Assembly (NCBI GenBank): GCA_000218745.1 | Contig: GL947595.1 | Coordinates: 368,456-432,455 of the forward strand | DNA length: 64,000 nt | Reading direction: 5' to 3' | From: Prochlorococcus marinus bv. HNLC2 | Lineage (GTDB): Bacteria; Cyanobacteriota; Cyanobacteriia; PCC-6307; Cyanobiaceae | Part shown: piece by piece, positions 1-7,687 of the stretch | Layout: every line of letters starts with the position of its first letter | Position numbering within the stretch: the stretch's first letter is position 1 | Position numbers and translations under genes: made by a program | The notes under the pieces: generated by a model | The model's database searches: none | Seen by the model: only the letters and a program-made list of their open reading frames with translations | Told to the model about the DNA's origin: nothing

Positions 1-330
1 GACTAAATTTGTTAATAAATAAAGGGACTCTTTGAAATTAGCTGATGGTGTGAGAACGTAGTAATGTGAATCATCATAACCAGTAGAAGCATTACTGTTC
101 CCACCAAGAGACTCTATTCTTTTATCGAACTCTCCAGGTAATGATTTTCTACACCCTTTAAAAATCATATGCTCTAAGAAGTGAGCTGTTCCTCCTTTAT
201 CTTTTTCTTCAAATGAAATACCCCCTTTACACCAAATATCTATTGAAATTAATGATGAATTTTTCTTATTAACAAAAACACTATCTGTTTTACTTGGATG
301 TTTCCAATATTTGATTCCTTCAATATCCAT
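1..330 (-). CDS. M16 (pitrilysin/insulinase) family zinc peptidase, N-terminal part
   Basis: The 110 visible residues are the N-terminus of an M16 metallopeptidase; the rest lies beyond the window edge. The inverted zinc motif HxxEH is seen as H50-F-L-E53-H54, followed by a GGxxNASTGYDDSHYY stretch typical of the family. M16 enzymes degrade peptides or process precursors, and cyanobacteria usually carry two of them in tandem. The ATG at 328-330 is the only good start. The gene is divergent from pcyA with a 37-bp gap, so the two promoters must nearly touch. Family assignment is firm; the substrate is unknown. Confidence 0.88.
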   Translation of the reverse strand, partial: MDIEGIKYWKHPSKTDSVFVNKKNSSLISIDIWCKGGISFEEKDKGGTAHFLEHMIFKGCRKSLPGEFDKRIESLGGNSNASTGYDDSHYYVLTPSANFKESLYLLTNLV

Positions 331-367
331 TTAGAAAAATTTTTCCTACAATTAAATTACTTTAACT

Positions 368-1096
368 TTGTCTTTGGCTGATTCTTTAAATAAAACAAAA
401 TTAATTGATCCATTTATCTTATCTTTATTGAGGAATATTGGTGAGAAGAGATCATTATTAAATAATCTTGAATCCATAAATATTAACTCAGACTTCTTAA
501 ATATTGTAAGTGATAATAAACAATGCGAATTTTACATAGAGAATCAATTTCATAAAGCAAAAGGTTTTAGAAAATTACATGTCGAAATAGCAGAATTTTC
601 TAATAGTTTAAAAATTCTTCACGTTGTTTTTTTTCCTGACCCCAATTTTAATATTCCAATTTTTGGTTTGGATCTTGTAAAAGTTAATGAACTCATAACA
701 GCTGCAATAGTTGATTTGTCTCCAGTTTCAAACTCAATTAATTATGAATTAGAATCTCAACTAATAGATGCAAACAAAGATAATTTTGGAATTAAGAGAA
801 AAATTCCAGAATGGGGAGCAATTTTTTCTGAACATGTTTTCTTTGCATCTTTAAAAAATAAAGAAGATCAAAATTATTTTTATAAATTAGTAGATGAATA
901 TATAAAAATTTTAGTAAACTATTCAAAAAACATACTTCCTGATGAAGAACCACAAAATATTCAGGAACGTATTTACTATCAAAAACAATATTGTATTCAA
1001 CAGATGAAAAATGAAAAAACAAGTATGGTTTTACTAAAGTATTTTGATAAAAAATGGGTCGATAGATACATCAAGGAAATATTATTTGATTTTTAA
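368..1096 (+). CDS. pcyA: Phycocyanobilin:ferredoxin oxidoreductase
   Basis: The 242 residues match the length and sequence style of PcyA, the ferredoxin-dependent bilin reductase that makes phycocyanobilin from biliverdin IXalpha in the cytoplasm. The residues equivalent to the catalytic set of the family are visible: E73 in HVEIAEF, H85 in [12 protein letters not shown] and D102 in IFGLDLV. The start is TTG at 368; no ATG fits better, and [11 protein letters not shown] is a plausible N-terminus. Prochlorococcus lacks normal phycobilisomes, so the product probably serves residual phycoerythrin or signalling (inference). The stop overlaps the next ATG (TAATG). Confidence 0.93.
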   Translation: MSLADSLNKTKLIDPFILSLLRNIGEKRSLLNNLESININSDFLNIVSDNKQCEFYIENQFHKAKGFRKLHVEIAEFSNSLKILHVVFFPDPNFNIPIFGLDLVKVNELITAAIVDLSPVSNSINYELESQLIDANKDNFGIKRKIPEWGAIFSEHVFFASLKNKEDQNYFYKLVDEYIKILVNYSKNILPDEEPQNIQERIYYQKQYCIQQMKNEKTSMVLLKYFDKKWVDRYIKEILFDF

Positions 1097-2013
1097 TGCA
1101 TGTAATGAAGTTTCCAAAGTTTTTTTTATTATCTTTAATCCTTTCACCATTTTTATTCATAAATTTTTCTTGTTCTAATGAGAAAAAGTTTAGAGAGTAT
1201 GAGAATTTAAATTTAGAACAGGATATTATTCCATCCTTAAAAGGTGTAGCTGCACTAGGACAACTTTCCCCAGCTGGTGAGGTAAGAAAATTAGCTTCCC
1301 CCGTAAGTCAATTTGGTACTTTTCCAAGAGTTATTGAATTGTTTGTTAAAGAAGGTGATTATGTAGAAAAAAATACTGTTTTGGCAACCTTCGAGAATAG
1401 AGAAAAATTAAAATCTGAACTTCAAAAAAAAGAATATCTTTTAGAAACTAATGATCTTGAAATCTCTTTAAAAGAAGATCAACTCAAAAGATTTAAATTA
1501 GCTTTTGATAAAAATGCATACTCAGAAATTCAGTTTTCTCAGAGAAAAGATGAACTTTTAAAACTTAAAAAACAAAAGATTATTAATTTGGCTGATAGAA
1601 AAGCTATTCTAATCGATCTTTCTAATTCACAACTTCGTAGTCCAATTAACGGTTATATCTTATCTATCAATACAAGGGTAGGAGAAAGATCAAATTCAGA
1701 AGGGGTGTTGGATATTGGAGCAAGTCAAAATATGGAAGCTACTATTGAAGTCTATGAGTCAGATATTGATAGGGTATTTCTTAATCAAAGTGTTGAATTA
1801 ACAAGTGAAAATGGTGGATTTGAGGATAAGCTTTTTGGATTTGTAGTAAGAATTAATCCCAGGGTTAAACAAAGAAAAGTTTTATCTACTGATCCAACCG
1901 GTGATGCTGACGCAAGAGTTATTGAAGTTTTAGTAAAATTAAATAAGGAATCTATTGAAAAAGTAAAGTCGTTCGCTGGAATGAAGGTAATCGCGAGATT
2001 TATTCCTAAATGA
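1096..2013 (+). CDS. DevB-type membrane fusion (HlyD-family) subunit of ABC exporter
   Basis: This 305-aa protein has a hydrophobic N-terminal anchor (about residues 8-25) ending near C26. It continues with a biotinyl-lipoyl-like half motif (about 60-95), a charged coiled-coil hairpin (about 96-165) and a beta-barrel region with IRSPINGYIL- and RVGERS-like stretches. These are hallmarks of DevB-type periplasmic adaptors that link an FtsX-like permease to the outer membrane. It overlaps pcyA upstream and devC downstream (ATGA), so the three exporter genes form one operon. In Anabaena the family exports heterocyst glycolipids; in a unicellular organism the cargo is unknown. Confidence 0.85.
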   Translation: MHVMKFPKFFLLSLILSPFLFINFSCSNEKKFREYENLNLEQDIIPSLKGVAALGQLSPAGEVRKLASPVSQFGTFPRVIELFVKEGDYVEKNTVLATFENREKLKSELQKKEYLLETNDLEISLKEDQLKRFKLAFDKNAYSEIQFSQRKDELLKLKKQKIINLADRKAILIDLSNSQLRSPINGYILSINTRVGERSNSEGVLDIGASQNMEATIEVYESDIDRVFLNQSVELTSENGGFEDKLFGFVVRINPRVKQRKVLSTDPTGDADARVIEVLVKLNKESIEKVKSFAGMKVIARFIPK

Positions 2014-3176
2014 ATTTTATTAAATTCAGGAAAATACCATTAGCTTGGTTGTTGTTAAGTCGTCAACCCTTAAGATTACTTGTTGCAATTGCAGGTATAA
2101 GTTTTGCTGGCATTTTAATGTTTATGCAGTTAGGTTTTCGTGATGGTTTGTTTGATGCAAGCGTTACTGTACATAGATTGCTAGATGCGGATTTAGTTCT
2201 AATAAGTCCTAGATCAAAAAGTTCTATAAGTATGAGTGGCTTTCCTAAAAGAAGATTAATACAAGCTTTAGCCCAAAAAGAAGTATTATCAGTCGCACCT
2301 GTAAATTTAAATTATCTTCTTTGGAGGAATCCTGAGAATTTAAAAACTAGATCAATACTTGCTTTGGGGTTTAATCCTGAGGATTCACTTTTAATTGATG
2401 AGAAATTTAAAGCTAAAGCGGAATCCTTGAAAAATCCTGGACGAGTATTATTTGACACACTATCAAGACCTGAATTTGGTCCTATAGAAGAATGGTATAA
2501 TAATGGAAGAAGTGTTGAAACAGAAGTTGCTGGTAAAAGAGTAAAAGTTGAGGGATTGGTAGAGTTAGGCCCATCATTTGGAGCAGATGGAAACTTAATT
2601 ACAAGTAGAGAGACATTTCTTAGGCTATTATCAGGCAATCCTAAAGGTAGTATAGAAATTGGACTAATAAAGCTTTCTGCTGAATCTGATCACCAATTTA
2701 TTAAAAATATTCTTAATAAATCACTTCCTAATGATGTGAGAGTACTAACCAAGAGGGAATTTATTGATTTTGAAAAAAATTATTGGAGAGATAGTACTGC
2801 AATTGGTTTTATCTTTAGTCTTGGGGCTTTGATGGGTTTTGTTGTTGGATGTGTTGTTGTATATCAAATATTATATAGCGACGTAAGTGATCATCTTCCT
2901 GAATATGCAACCTTGATGGCCATGGGGTATAGATTAAAGTCACTGTTATTTGTTGTTGCTAGAGAGGGATTTTTACTCGCTTTATTTGGTTACATACCAG
3001 CTTATTTATCTGGTCAGATTTTATATGCAGTAATAAGAGACTCAACTAAATTACCTATTTCAATGGATTCAAGTAAAGCTGTCCTTATTTTTGTACTTAT
3101 TTTAATTATGTGTATGGGTTCTGCTGCAATAGCTATGCGAAAATTAGTTGATGCTGATCCTGCAGAAATATTTTAA
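2010..3176 (+). CDS. DevC-type ABC exporter permease (FtsX/MacB fold)
   Basis: The 388 residues show one transmembrane segment near the N-terminus (about 22-45), a large extracytoplasmic domain (about 50-255) and three C-terminal transmembrane segments (about 260-290, 305-335, 350-375). This is the FtsX/MacB topology. The end of the protein, ADPAEIF, is typical of DevC. The start codon overlaps the stop of the adaptor gene (ATGA), indicating translational coupling. It is expected to pair with the ATPase encoded 8 bp downstream. Confidence 0.88.
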   Translation: MNFIKFRKIPLAWLLLSRQPLRLLVAIAGISFAGILMFMQLGFRDGLFDASVTVHRLLDADLVLISPRSKSSISMSGFPKRRLIQALAQKEVLSVAPVNLNYLLWRNPENLKTRSILALGFNPEDSLLIDEKFKAKAESLKNPGRVLFDTLSRPEFGPIEEWYNNGRSVETEVAGKRVKVEGLVELGPSFGADGNLITSRETFLRLLSGNPKGSIEIGLIKLSAESDHQFIKNILNKSLPNDVRVLTKREFIDFEKNYWRDSTAIGFIFSLGALMGFVVGCVVVYQILYSDVSDHLPEYATLMAMGYRLKSLLFVVAREGFLLALFGYIPAYLSGQILYAVIRDSTKLPISMDSSKAVLIFVLILIMCMGSAAIAMRKLVDADPAEIF

Positions 3177-3184
3177 TAATTGAT

Positions 3185-3916
3185 ATGGTTTTGGATAAAA
3201 CAACACTTAAAAGTCTATCAATAAGAGACACAGTTTTAATTAATAACTTAAGTCACTCTTATGGTTTAGGAGAGAATAGAAAAAAAGTTCTTGATGGAAT
3301 TAATATGAATATTAAAAAAAGTGAGGTTGTTTTATTAAAGGGACCTTCGGGTTGTGGTAAGACTACTCTTTTGACATTAATAGGTGCACTAAGAACTTGC
3401 CAGAATGGAAGTCTTAATGTGTTGAGTGAAGAGCTAAATGGTGCTTCAAGAAAAGTTAGGCAAAAGCTTAGAAGAAATATAGGTATGATATTTCAAGGCC
3501 ATAATTTACTTAGATGTTTAACTGCTGAACAAAATGTTCAAATGGGAGCAGATCTAATAAGAGGACTTACTTATTTACAAAGAAGAGAAATTGCCAGAAG
3601 ATGGTTATCTGAAGTGGGACTTGAGGAACATCATAGAAAATTACCAAGCGATCTTTCTGGAGGACAAAAACAGAGAGTTGCAATAGCAAGGGCTTTGTCT
3701 GCGAATCCTAAATTACTTTTAGCTGATGAACCTACATCAGCTCTTGATAGCGTTACTGGTAGAGAAATTGTTGCTTTGTTAAGAAGGTTAGCAAAGGATC
3801 AAAATTGCTCAGTTCTTATGGTTACCCATGACCCTAGAATTTCAGATATGGCAGATAGGATTTTAAATATGGAGGATGGAAAGATTTTTAGCACCCATGG
3901 TGAGTTAAAATATTAA
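3185..3916 (+). CDS. DevA-type ABC exporter ATPase
   Basis: The 243-aa ATPase carries Walker A GPSGCGKT (53-60), signature LSGGQ (157-161), Walker B LLLADEP (177-183) and a switch histidine in MVTHDP. It belongs to the LolD/MacB-like group that drives FtsX-fold permeases, which fits its place directly after the DevC-type permease. Together the three genes encode a tripartite efflux system of unknown cargo in the inner membrane. Confidence 0.9.
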   Translation: MVLDKTTLKSLSIRDTVLINNLSHSYGLGENRKKVLDGINMNIKKSEVVLLKGPSGCGKTTLLTLIGALRTCQNGSLNVLSEELNGASRKVRQKLRRNIGMIFQGHNLLRCLTAEQNVQMGADLIRGLTYLQRREIARRWLSEVGLEEHHRKLPSDLSGGQKQRVAIARALSANPKLLLADEPTSALDSVTGREIVALLRRLAKDQNCSVLMVTHDPRISDMADRILNMEDGKIFSTHGELKY

Positions 3917-3930
3917 AAATAAAAAATTTT

Positions 3931-4080
3931 ATGGCCAAGAGAAGAAATTTAAAAAAAGAGAAGCAAGAACGAAATCGTGCATATGCAAGAAAGTTCAAGA
4001 AAAGAAAATTACGTGGAGAAGTTAGATCAGAGGGGATTAACGTTACAGGAACTATTAATAATGGTGGTGCTGCAGATTAA
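3931..4080 (+). CDS. Small very basic conserved-looking protein (49 aa)
   Basis: An ATG at 3931 opens a 49-codon frame, MAKRRNLKKEKQ..., with about 19 Lys/Arg in its first 36 residues and a short tail TGTINNGGAAD. It starts 14 bp after the exporter ATPase gene. Composition suggests an RNA- or ribosome-associated peptide, but I do not recognise a family. Codon use fits the neighbours. It is too short to be sure from sequence alone; the strong bias in composition and clean start and stop favour a real gene. Confidence 0.6.
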   Translation: MAKRRNLKKEKQERNRAYARKFKKRKLRGEVRSEGINVTGTINNGGAAD

Positions 4081-4125
4081 TAATTTAGATTGCACTTAAT
4101 TTTAGGTAATCTATTCCCAATCATT

Positions 4126-5043
4126 ATGAATGTAAGCATTGTTATTCCTACCTATAACAGGAAACCTATTCTAATAAAATGTTTGCATGCTTTAGAAAAT
4201 CAAAAACTTAATAAACTTATTGATTCTTATGAAATTATAGTTGTAGATGATGGATCTACAGATGGTACGACTGAATGGATAAAAGAAAACCAAAGAAATC
4301 TACCTCATGTTGTTTTATATGAGCAAGAACATGGTGGGCCAGCTCTTGGTAGAAATCTTGGTGTATTAAAATCAACAGGTGATGTTATTATTTTTATAGA
4401 TAGTGATCTTGTTGTAGTTAATAATTTTATAATTCATCATGTTAATAAACTTAATAAATACTGGATTAAAAAAAATAAAAAATGTTTTACTTACGGATCT
4501 GTAATAAACACATCTAATTTTCAAAATCCTTTATCAGAGGATAGCAAGATAACTGATATTTCATTCGCTTATTTTGCAACTGGAAATGTAGCTATTTCTA
4601 AGGAACTACTCTTGGATGTAGGCTTGTTTGATACTTCATTTAGTCTATATGGATGGGAGGATTTAGAACTTGGTGAAAGATTAAAAAAAATTGGTGTAAA
4701 ACTAATAAAGTGTCCTGATGCTAAAGGCTTTCACTGGCATCCAGCTTTTAATTGTGATCAGATACCACTATTACTGAATAAAGAGATTGAGAGGGCAAAA
4801 ATGGCCTTAATCTTTTATCAAAAACATAAAAATTTAAGAGTAAGGTTTATAATTCAATTTACGATTTTCCATAAATTATTATGGAATGTTTTATGTTTAG
4901 GTGGATTAATCAATACTAATTTAATATTTCCTTTATTAAAATTCTTAGTTAAATCAGGTAAAAGTGGAATAGCAATGGAAATTTTAAAATTGCCTCTAAA
5001 TTATGTTTATGTTAGTGAACTTTATAAATTAAGTAGGAAATAA
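4126..5043 (+). CDS. Family 2 glycosyltransferase
   Basis: This is a GT-A fold transferase of about 305 aa. The N-terminus SIVIPTYNRK, the nucleotide-binding VVDDGSTDGTTEW stretch, the metal-binding FIDSDL (DxD-like) and the acceptor-side GWEDLELGERL segment are all visible. It should transfer a sugar from an NDP-sugar to a cell-envelope acceptor; donor and acceptor cannot be read. I chose ATG 4126 because the GT2 core starts right after it; a TTG at 4090 would add 12 residues. A single gene without other glycan genes around it. Confidence 0.85.
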   Translation: MNVSIVIPTYNRKPILIKCLHALENQKLNKLIDSYEIIVVDDGSTDGTTEWIKENQRNLPHVVLYEQEHGGPALGRNLGVLKSTGDVIIFIDSDLVVVNNFIIHHVNKLNKYWIKKNKKCFTYGSVINTSNFQNPLSEDSKITDISFAYFATGNVAISKELLLDVGLFDTSFSLYGWEDLELGERLKKIGVKLIKCPDAKGFHWHPAFNCDQIPLLLNKEIERAKMALIFYQKHKNLRVRFIIQFTIFHKLLWNVLCLGGLINTNLIFPLLKFLVKSGKSGIAMEILKLPLNYVYVSELYKLSRK

Positions 5044-5066
5044 CTTTTTCGTTATGAATCTCAATT

Positions 5067-5075
5067 TGCTATTAT
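5067..5075 (+). promoter_or_regulatory. Candidate extended -10 promoter of rpsB-tsf
   Basis: TG-C-TATTAT lies 24 bp upstream of the first leader helix. It has the form of a bacterial extended -10 box (TGnTATAAT) with one mismatch and no convincing -35. Transcription would begin near 5082 and include the structured leader. Inference from motif only. Confidence 0.4.
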
Positions 5076-5098
5076 AGTTAAGTAAATTTAAACCACAC

Positions 5099-5160
5099 AT
5101 CTGACAGTTTCGGGTGATTCAATAATAGAATTTCCCGTCAGATGGAGGCTAACCCGAAAC
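5099..5160 (+). ncRNA. rpsB leader with H-type pseudoknot pattern (candidate S2 autoregulatory element)
   Basis: Two perfect complementary pairs interlock. ATCTGAC (5099-5105) pairs with GTCAGAT (5137-5143), and GTTTCGGG (5107-5114) pairs with CCCGAAAC (5153-5160). The order 5'A-5'B-3'A-3'B is an H-type pseudoknot. GGAGG (5144-5148) sits between the two 3' strands, about 21 nt before the ATG, too far for normal initiation unless RNA folding alters the distance. A competing hairpin (CGGG 5111-5114 with CCCG 5134-5137, and ATTC with GAAT inside) would exclude helix B. Control of rpsB by S2 through a leader RNA is established in E. coli; here it is inferred. Confidence 0.7.
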
Positions 5161-5169
5161 TTTTTAAAT

Positions 5170-5874
5170 ATGGCTGTTGTTACTCTTTCCGAAATGATGG
5201 AAGCTGGTGCTCATTTTGGGCATCAAACTAGACGTTGGAATCCGAAGATGTCTAAATATATATATTGTGCAAGAAATGGTGTTCATATTATAGATCTTGT
5301 TAAAACTGCAGTTTGTATGAATGATGCCTACAAATGGGCTAGATCCGCAGCTAAGAGTGGCAAAAGATTTTTGTTTGTAGGAACTAAAAAACAAGCATCT
5401 GACGTAGTTGCTCAAGAGGCATCAAGATGTGGTGCAGCTTATGTCAATCAAAGATGGTTAGGAGGAATGTTAACCAATTGGACTACTATGAAAGCAAGAA
5501 TTGAAAGATTAAAAGATTTAGAGAGGATGGAATCTAGTGGTGCTATAGCAATGCGTCCCAAAAAAGAAGCAGCTGTACTGAGAAGAGAATTAGAGAGATT
5601 GCAGAAATATCTTGGTGGACTCAAAAATATGAGAAGGTTACCTGATGTAGTTGTTTTGGTTGATCAGCGCAGAGAGACAAATGCTGTGCTTGAAGCACGT
5701 AAACTTGATATCTCTCTAGTATCAATGCTTGATACAAATTGTGATCCTGATTTATGTGAAGTTCCCATTCCTTGTAATGATGATGCAGTTAGGTCTGTTC
5801 AGCTTGTATTAGGTAGGCTTGCTGATGCAATTAATGAAGGAAGAAAAGGTTCTAATGATCAAAGAAAAAATTAG
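5170..5874 (+). CDS. rpsB: 30S ribosomal protein S2
   Basis: The 234-aa protein begins [19 protein letters not shown] and contains the [17 protein letters not shown] and [10 protein letters not shown] blocks diagnostic of S2. It binds the 30S subunit late in assembly. The C-terminus is short and basic, usual for cyanobacteria. It is followed by tsf after 59 bp, the classic rpsB-tsf pair, and is preceded by a structured leader that probably mediates feedback by S2. Confidence 0.98.
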   Translation: MAVVTLSEMMEAGAHFGHQTRRWNPKMSKYIYCARNGVHIIDLVKTAVCMNDAYKWARSAAKSGKRFLFVGTKKQASDVVAQEASRCGAAYVNQRWLGGMLTNWTTMKARIERLKDLERMESSGAIAMRPKKEAAVLRRELERLQKYLGGLKNMRRLPDVVVLVDQRRETNAVLEARKLDISLVSMLDTNCDPDLCEVPIPCNDDAVRSVQLVLGRLADAINEGRKGSNDQRKN

Positions 5875-5933
5875 TCAATTTTAATTTACCCTTATATAAA
5901 ACTTTTTAATACAAATTTCATTCAATTAAAAAC

Positions 5934-6590
5934 ATGTCAAACATTACAGCAAAATTAGTTAAAGAGCTCCGCGATAAGACAGGAGCTGGAATGATGGACT
6001 GCAAAAAAGCATTAAATGAAACAGATGGAGATGTTGAAAAAGCTATTGAATGGCTTCGAAAGAAAGGGATTGCAAGTGCTGAAAAGAAATCAGGTAGAGT
6101 TGCCGCAGAAGGTTCTATTGGTAGCTATATCCACACAGGATCAAGAGTTGGAGTTCTTCTTGAATTAAATTGTGAGACTGATTTTGTTGCTAGAGGAGAA
6201 ATTTTTCAATCTCTTTTAAAGGATGTTGCTATGCAAATAGCAGCATGTCCTAATGTTGAATATGTTTCAATTGATGAGATACCTAATGAAGTCGTAAAAA
6301 AAGAAAAACAGATTGAAATGGGTAGAGATGATTTAGCTGGTAAACCTGATCAAATCAAAGAAAAAATTGTAGAGGGGAGAATATCAAAAAGATTAAATGA
6401 ATTAGTCTTATTAGAACAACCTTATATAAAGGATAGCTCATTGTCTGTAGAGCAATTAGTTAAAGAAACAGCTGGTAAGATTGGAGAAAATATTAGAATT
6501 AGGAGGTTTACAAGATATACCTTGGGAGAAGGTATTGAAGTTGAGACTGTAGGTTTTGCAGAAGAAGTCGCATCAATAAAATCAAATTAA
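5934..6590 (+). CDS. tsf: Elongation factor Ts
   Basis: EF-Ts is the guanine-nucleotide exchange factor for EF-Tu. The N-terminal UBA-like domain with [19 protein letters not shown] is clear (residues 8-26), and the core carries the [11 protein letters not shown] motif. At 218 aa it is the short form common in cyanobacteria, with a single core subdomain rather than the longer E. coli type. It follows rpsB and is very likely co-transcribed with it. Confidence 0.97.
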   Translation: MSNITAKLVKELRDKTGAGMMDCKKALNETDGDVEKAIEWLRKKGIASAEKKSGRVAAEGSIGSYIHTGSRVGVLLELNCETDFVARGEIFQSLLKDVAMQIAACPNVEYVSIDEIPNEVVKKEKQIEMGRDDLAGKPDQIKEKIVEGRISKRLNELVLLEQPYIKDSSLSVEQLVKETAGKIGENIRIRRFTRYTLGEGIEVETVGFAEEVASIKSN

Positions 6591-6594
6591 AATA

Positions 6595-7671
6595 TTGGAT
6601 AATTATTTATTTAAAAAATATCAAGAAAAAGCTGATAACCAACTTCTACTGATAGAAGATCGAAAATTAAAAATAAGAAAAGATATTTATATGATGTATT
6701 TCTTATATTTAAATCGTATTAGGTCAGAATTTTTTAACTATATTAGAAAAGCTATTAGTTCTATAGAGGAATCTAAAACTGCAATTAACTTAAGTAAAAA
6801 AGAAATGCAATCAATAATAGCAAATGATATTAATCCTTTGATAAATGAGAGGATGCCCTTTATAACAATAGAACAATTGACCTTAACAAAATACTCCTTT
6901 CAAAATAAGTCATTAAAAGTTGATCATTTCCCTGAGAAAGATCTTGATCTAGATGTCAAATCTTTTTACAAAAAAGATAATAAGACTTATTCATTAAATA
7001 TTTCTTCTGAATGTAAATACTATAGTTTTTCAGAAGAATATGAATTGAATTCATCAATTAATTTAGATAATTTTAATTTTGAATATCAAAATCTAATTGA
7101 TTACGGTAATATCATTGATAAGCAAACTTGTGATTCCGTAAATAATGAGAAAATAATAAATGGAGCATTAAGGGATTTCGATATATTAAAAAATGATCAA
7201 GAAAATTATAAAAATATGCAAATTTTTGATGAAATCTCAAATCTTTTAAATTGGTCTGAGTGGCTAGATTTTTCCTTGTCTTGTCAATTAAAGAAAATAA
7301 CTTATCAAATTAATAATATTCTATTTTTAAAAAAGATTATTAAGAAAAAAATTAGTAGTGAATTTCTTGACTATATTTCGGATAATAATTTTTTAATTGC
7401 AAATCCATTTCCATTTGTTAATTTATTTGATTTAAATAATAAGGAATGTATTAATTTTGATAATTTTGATAAAAATGCAGATTATTCAAAAATTTATTTC
7501 TTAAATTTAAATATTACAGAAATTGAATTTTTTGATATAAATTTAAATATTATTAGGAATAAGATAACTGATTTAAAATATCAAATGCATTTATTAATCA
7601 AGAAAGAAAAATATTGGAATAATAAAAAGTTATATGCTAAAAGGAATAAATCCATTATAAATAAAATATAA
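6595..7671 (+). CDS. Hypothetical protein (358 aa), unrecognised
   Basis: A complete 358-codon frame from TTG 6595, four bases after the tsf stop, to 7671. It is rich in Asn, Ile, Lys, Asp and Phe, has no signal peptide, no clear membrane segment and no motif I know. Helical charged stretches at about 1-65 and 325-358 flank a more beta-like middle. Its place between tsf and recG and the unbroken frame suggest a real gene, probably lineage-specific. An ATG appears only about 30 codons in, so TTG is likely the start. Confidence 0.7.
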   Translation: MDNYLFKKYQEKADNQLLLIEDRKLKIRKDIYMMYFLYLNRIRSEFFNYIRKAISSIEESKTAINLSKKEMQSIIANDINPLINERMPFITIEQLTLTKYSFQNKSLKVDHFPEKDLDLDVKSFYKKDNKTYSLNISSECKYYSFSEEYELNSSINLDNFNFEYQNLIDYGNIIDKQTCDSVNNEKIINGALRDFDILKNDQENYKNMQIFDEISNLLNWSEWLDFSLSCQLKKITYQINNILFLKKIIKKKISSEFLDYISDNNFLIANPFPFVNLFDLNNKECINFDNFDKNADYSKIYFLNLNITEIEFFDINLNIIRNKITDLKYQMHLLIKKEKYWNNKKLYAKRNKSIINKI

Positions 7672-7687
7672 ATTTCTCTATAGATAA

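Noticed and set aside
792..1022. Open frames antisense to pcyA and to many other genes
   Set aside because: They lack family motifs and are explained by the low-GC code on the opposite strand.
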